From CAYFJO01 sp964343305 (GTDB taxonomy: Bacteria; Planctomycetota; Planctomycetia; Pirellulales; Pirellulaceae): a stretch of 6,903 nucleotides of DNA. The DNA is taken from positions 1 to 6,903 of the forward strand of contig CAYFJO010000539.1 of assembly GCA_964343305.1 (NCBI GenBank), given 5' to 3'. The notes under the pieces are model-generated. The model was not told the origin of the DNA. It searched no databases and saw only the letters and a program-made list of their open reading frames with translations. Of this stretch, positions 6,842-6,903 are shown piece after piece (within the stretch, counting starts at the first letter, position 1; each line of letters begins with the position of its first letter). Made by a program: the position numbers and the translations under genes.

Positions 6842-6903
6842 GAAAACGGATTGGCCGAATCATTTGGTAGCAACTCGCACATCTCTCTTATGCGGCTTGC
6901 CCA
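6838..6903 (-). CDS. Possible C-terminal end of a convergent gene
   Basis: From the right edge, a minus-strand frame is open for 21 codons to a TAA at 6838-6840, ending RIREMCELLPNDSANPFS. It would overlap the STAND gene's stop codon tail to tail. The peptide looks protein-like (an amphipathic helix, then a polar tail). A second minus frame is also open at the edge and ends DVRVATK at a TGA (6860-6862), so the frame choice is uncertain and too little is present to name a product. Confidence 0.3.
   Translation of the reverse strand, partial: WASRIREMCELLPNDSANPFS

Noticed and set aside
1..6903. CRISPR array, tRNA or rRNA genes, insertion sequence ends, attachment sites
   Set aside because: No regularly spaced repeats, cloverleaf-like segments, transposase motifs or terminal inverted repeats were seen on reading either strand.

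Overview
The window looks like bacterial chromosome from a planctomycete or a close relative. This is inferred from protein architecture, not from any marker gene: a very large WD40-repeat/caspase-fold protein with an export signal, a NB-ARC-type STAND NTPase with kinesin-light-chain-like TPRs, and small secreted proteins of unknown function. No rRNA, tRNA, CRISPR array, transposase or phage gene was seen.

Layout. (1) Bases 1-3427, minus strand: one open frame without a stop, at least 1142 residues, running off the left edge. It reads as a lipoprotein-like signal, a linker, about 14 degenerate WD40 blades (probably two propellers), a short conserved-looking module, an Ig-like beta domain and a C-terminal peptidase C14 (caspase/metacaspase-like) domain with the His/Cys dyad present. 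(2) Bases 3428-3678: a divergent intergenic region with a perfect TATAAT on the minus strand, a 10-bp direct repeat and nested inverted repeats. (3) Bases 3679-4080, plus strand: a small, exported, very aromatic protein. (4) Bases 4081-4840: mostly minus-strand material. It holds a 70-residue frame with a good ribosome binding site, and what looks like a frameshifted small secreted-protein gene (4486-4716). (5) Bases 4841-6841, plus strand: a 666-residue STAND NTPase with NB-ARC and TPR regions and no fused effector domain. (6) Bases 6838-6903: possibly the last codons of a convergent minus-strand gene.

How they may work together. WD40-caspase proteins and NB-ARC/TPR STAND NTPases are both families linked to bacterial signalling, conflict and programmed-death systems. 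Here they lie about 1.4 kb apart and point away from each other. A STAND ATPase lacking its own effector next to a stand-alone caspase suggests an in-trans pairing. However, the caspase protein carries an export signal while the STAND protein has none, so they may sit in different compartments. I regard the pairing as a hypothesis only. The secreted 133-residue protein shares the divergent promoter region with the caspase gene and is the more natural candidate partner.
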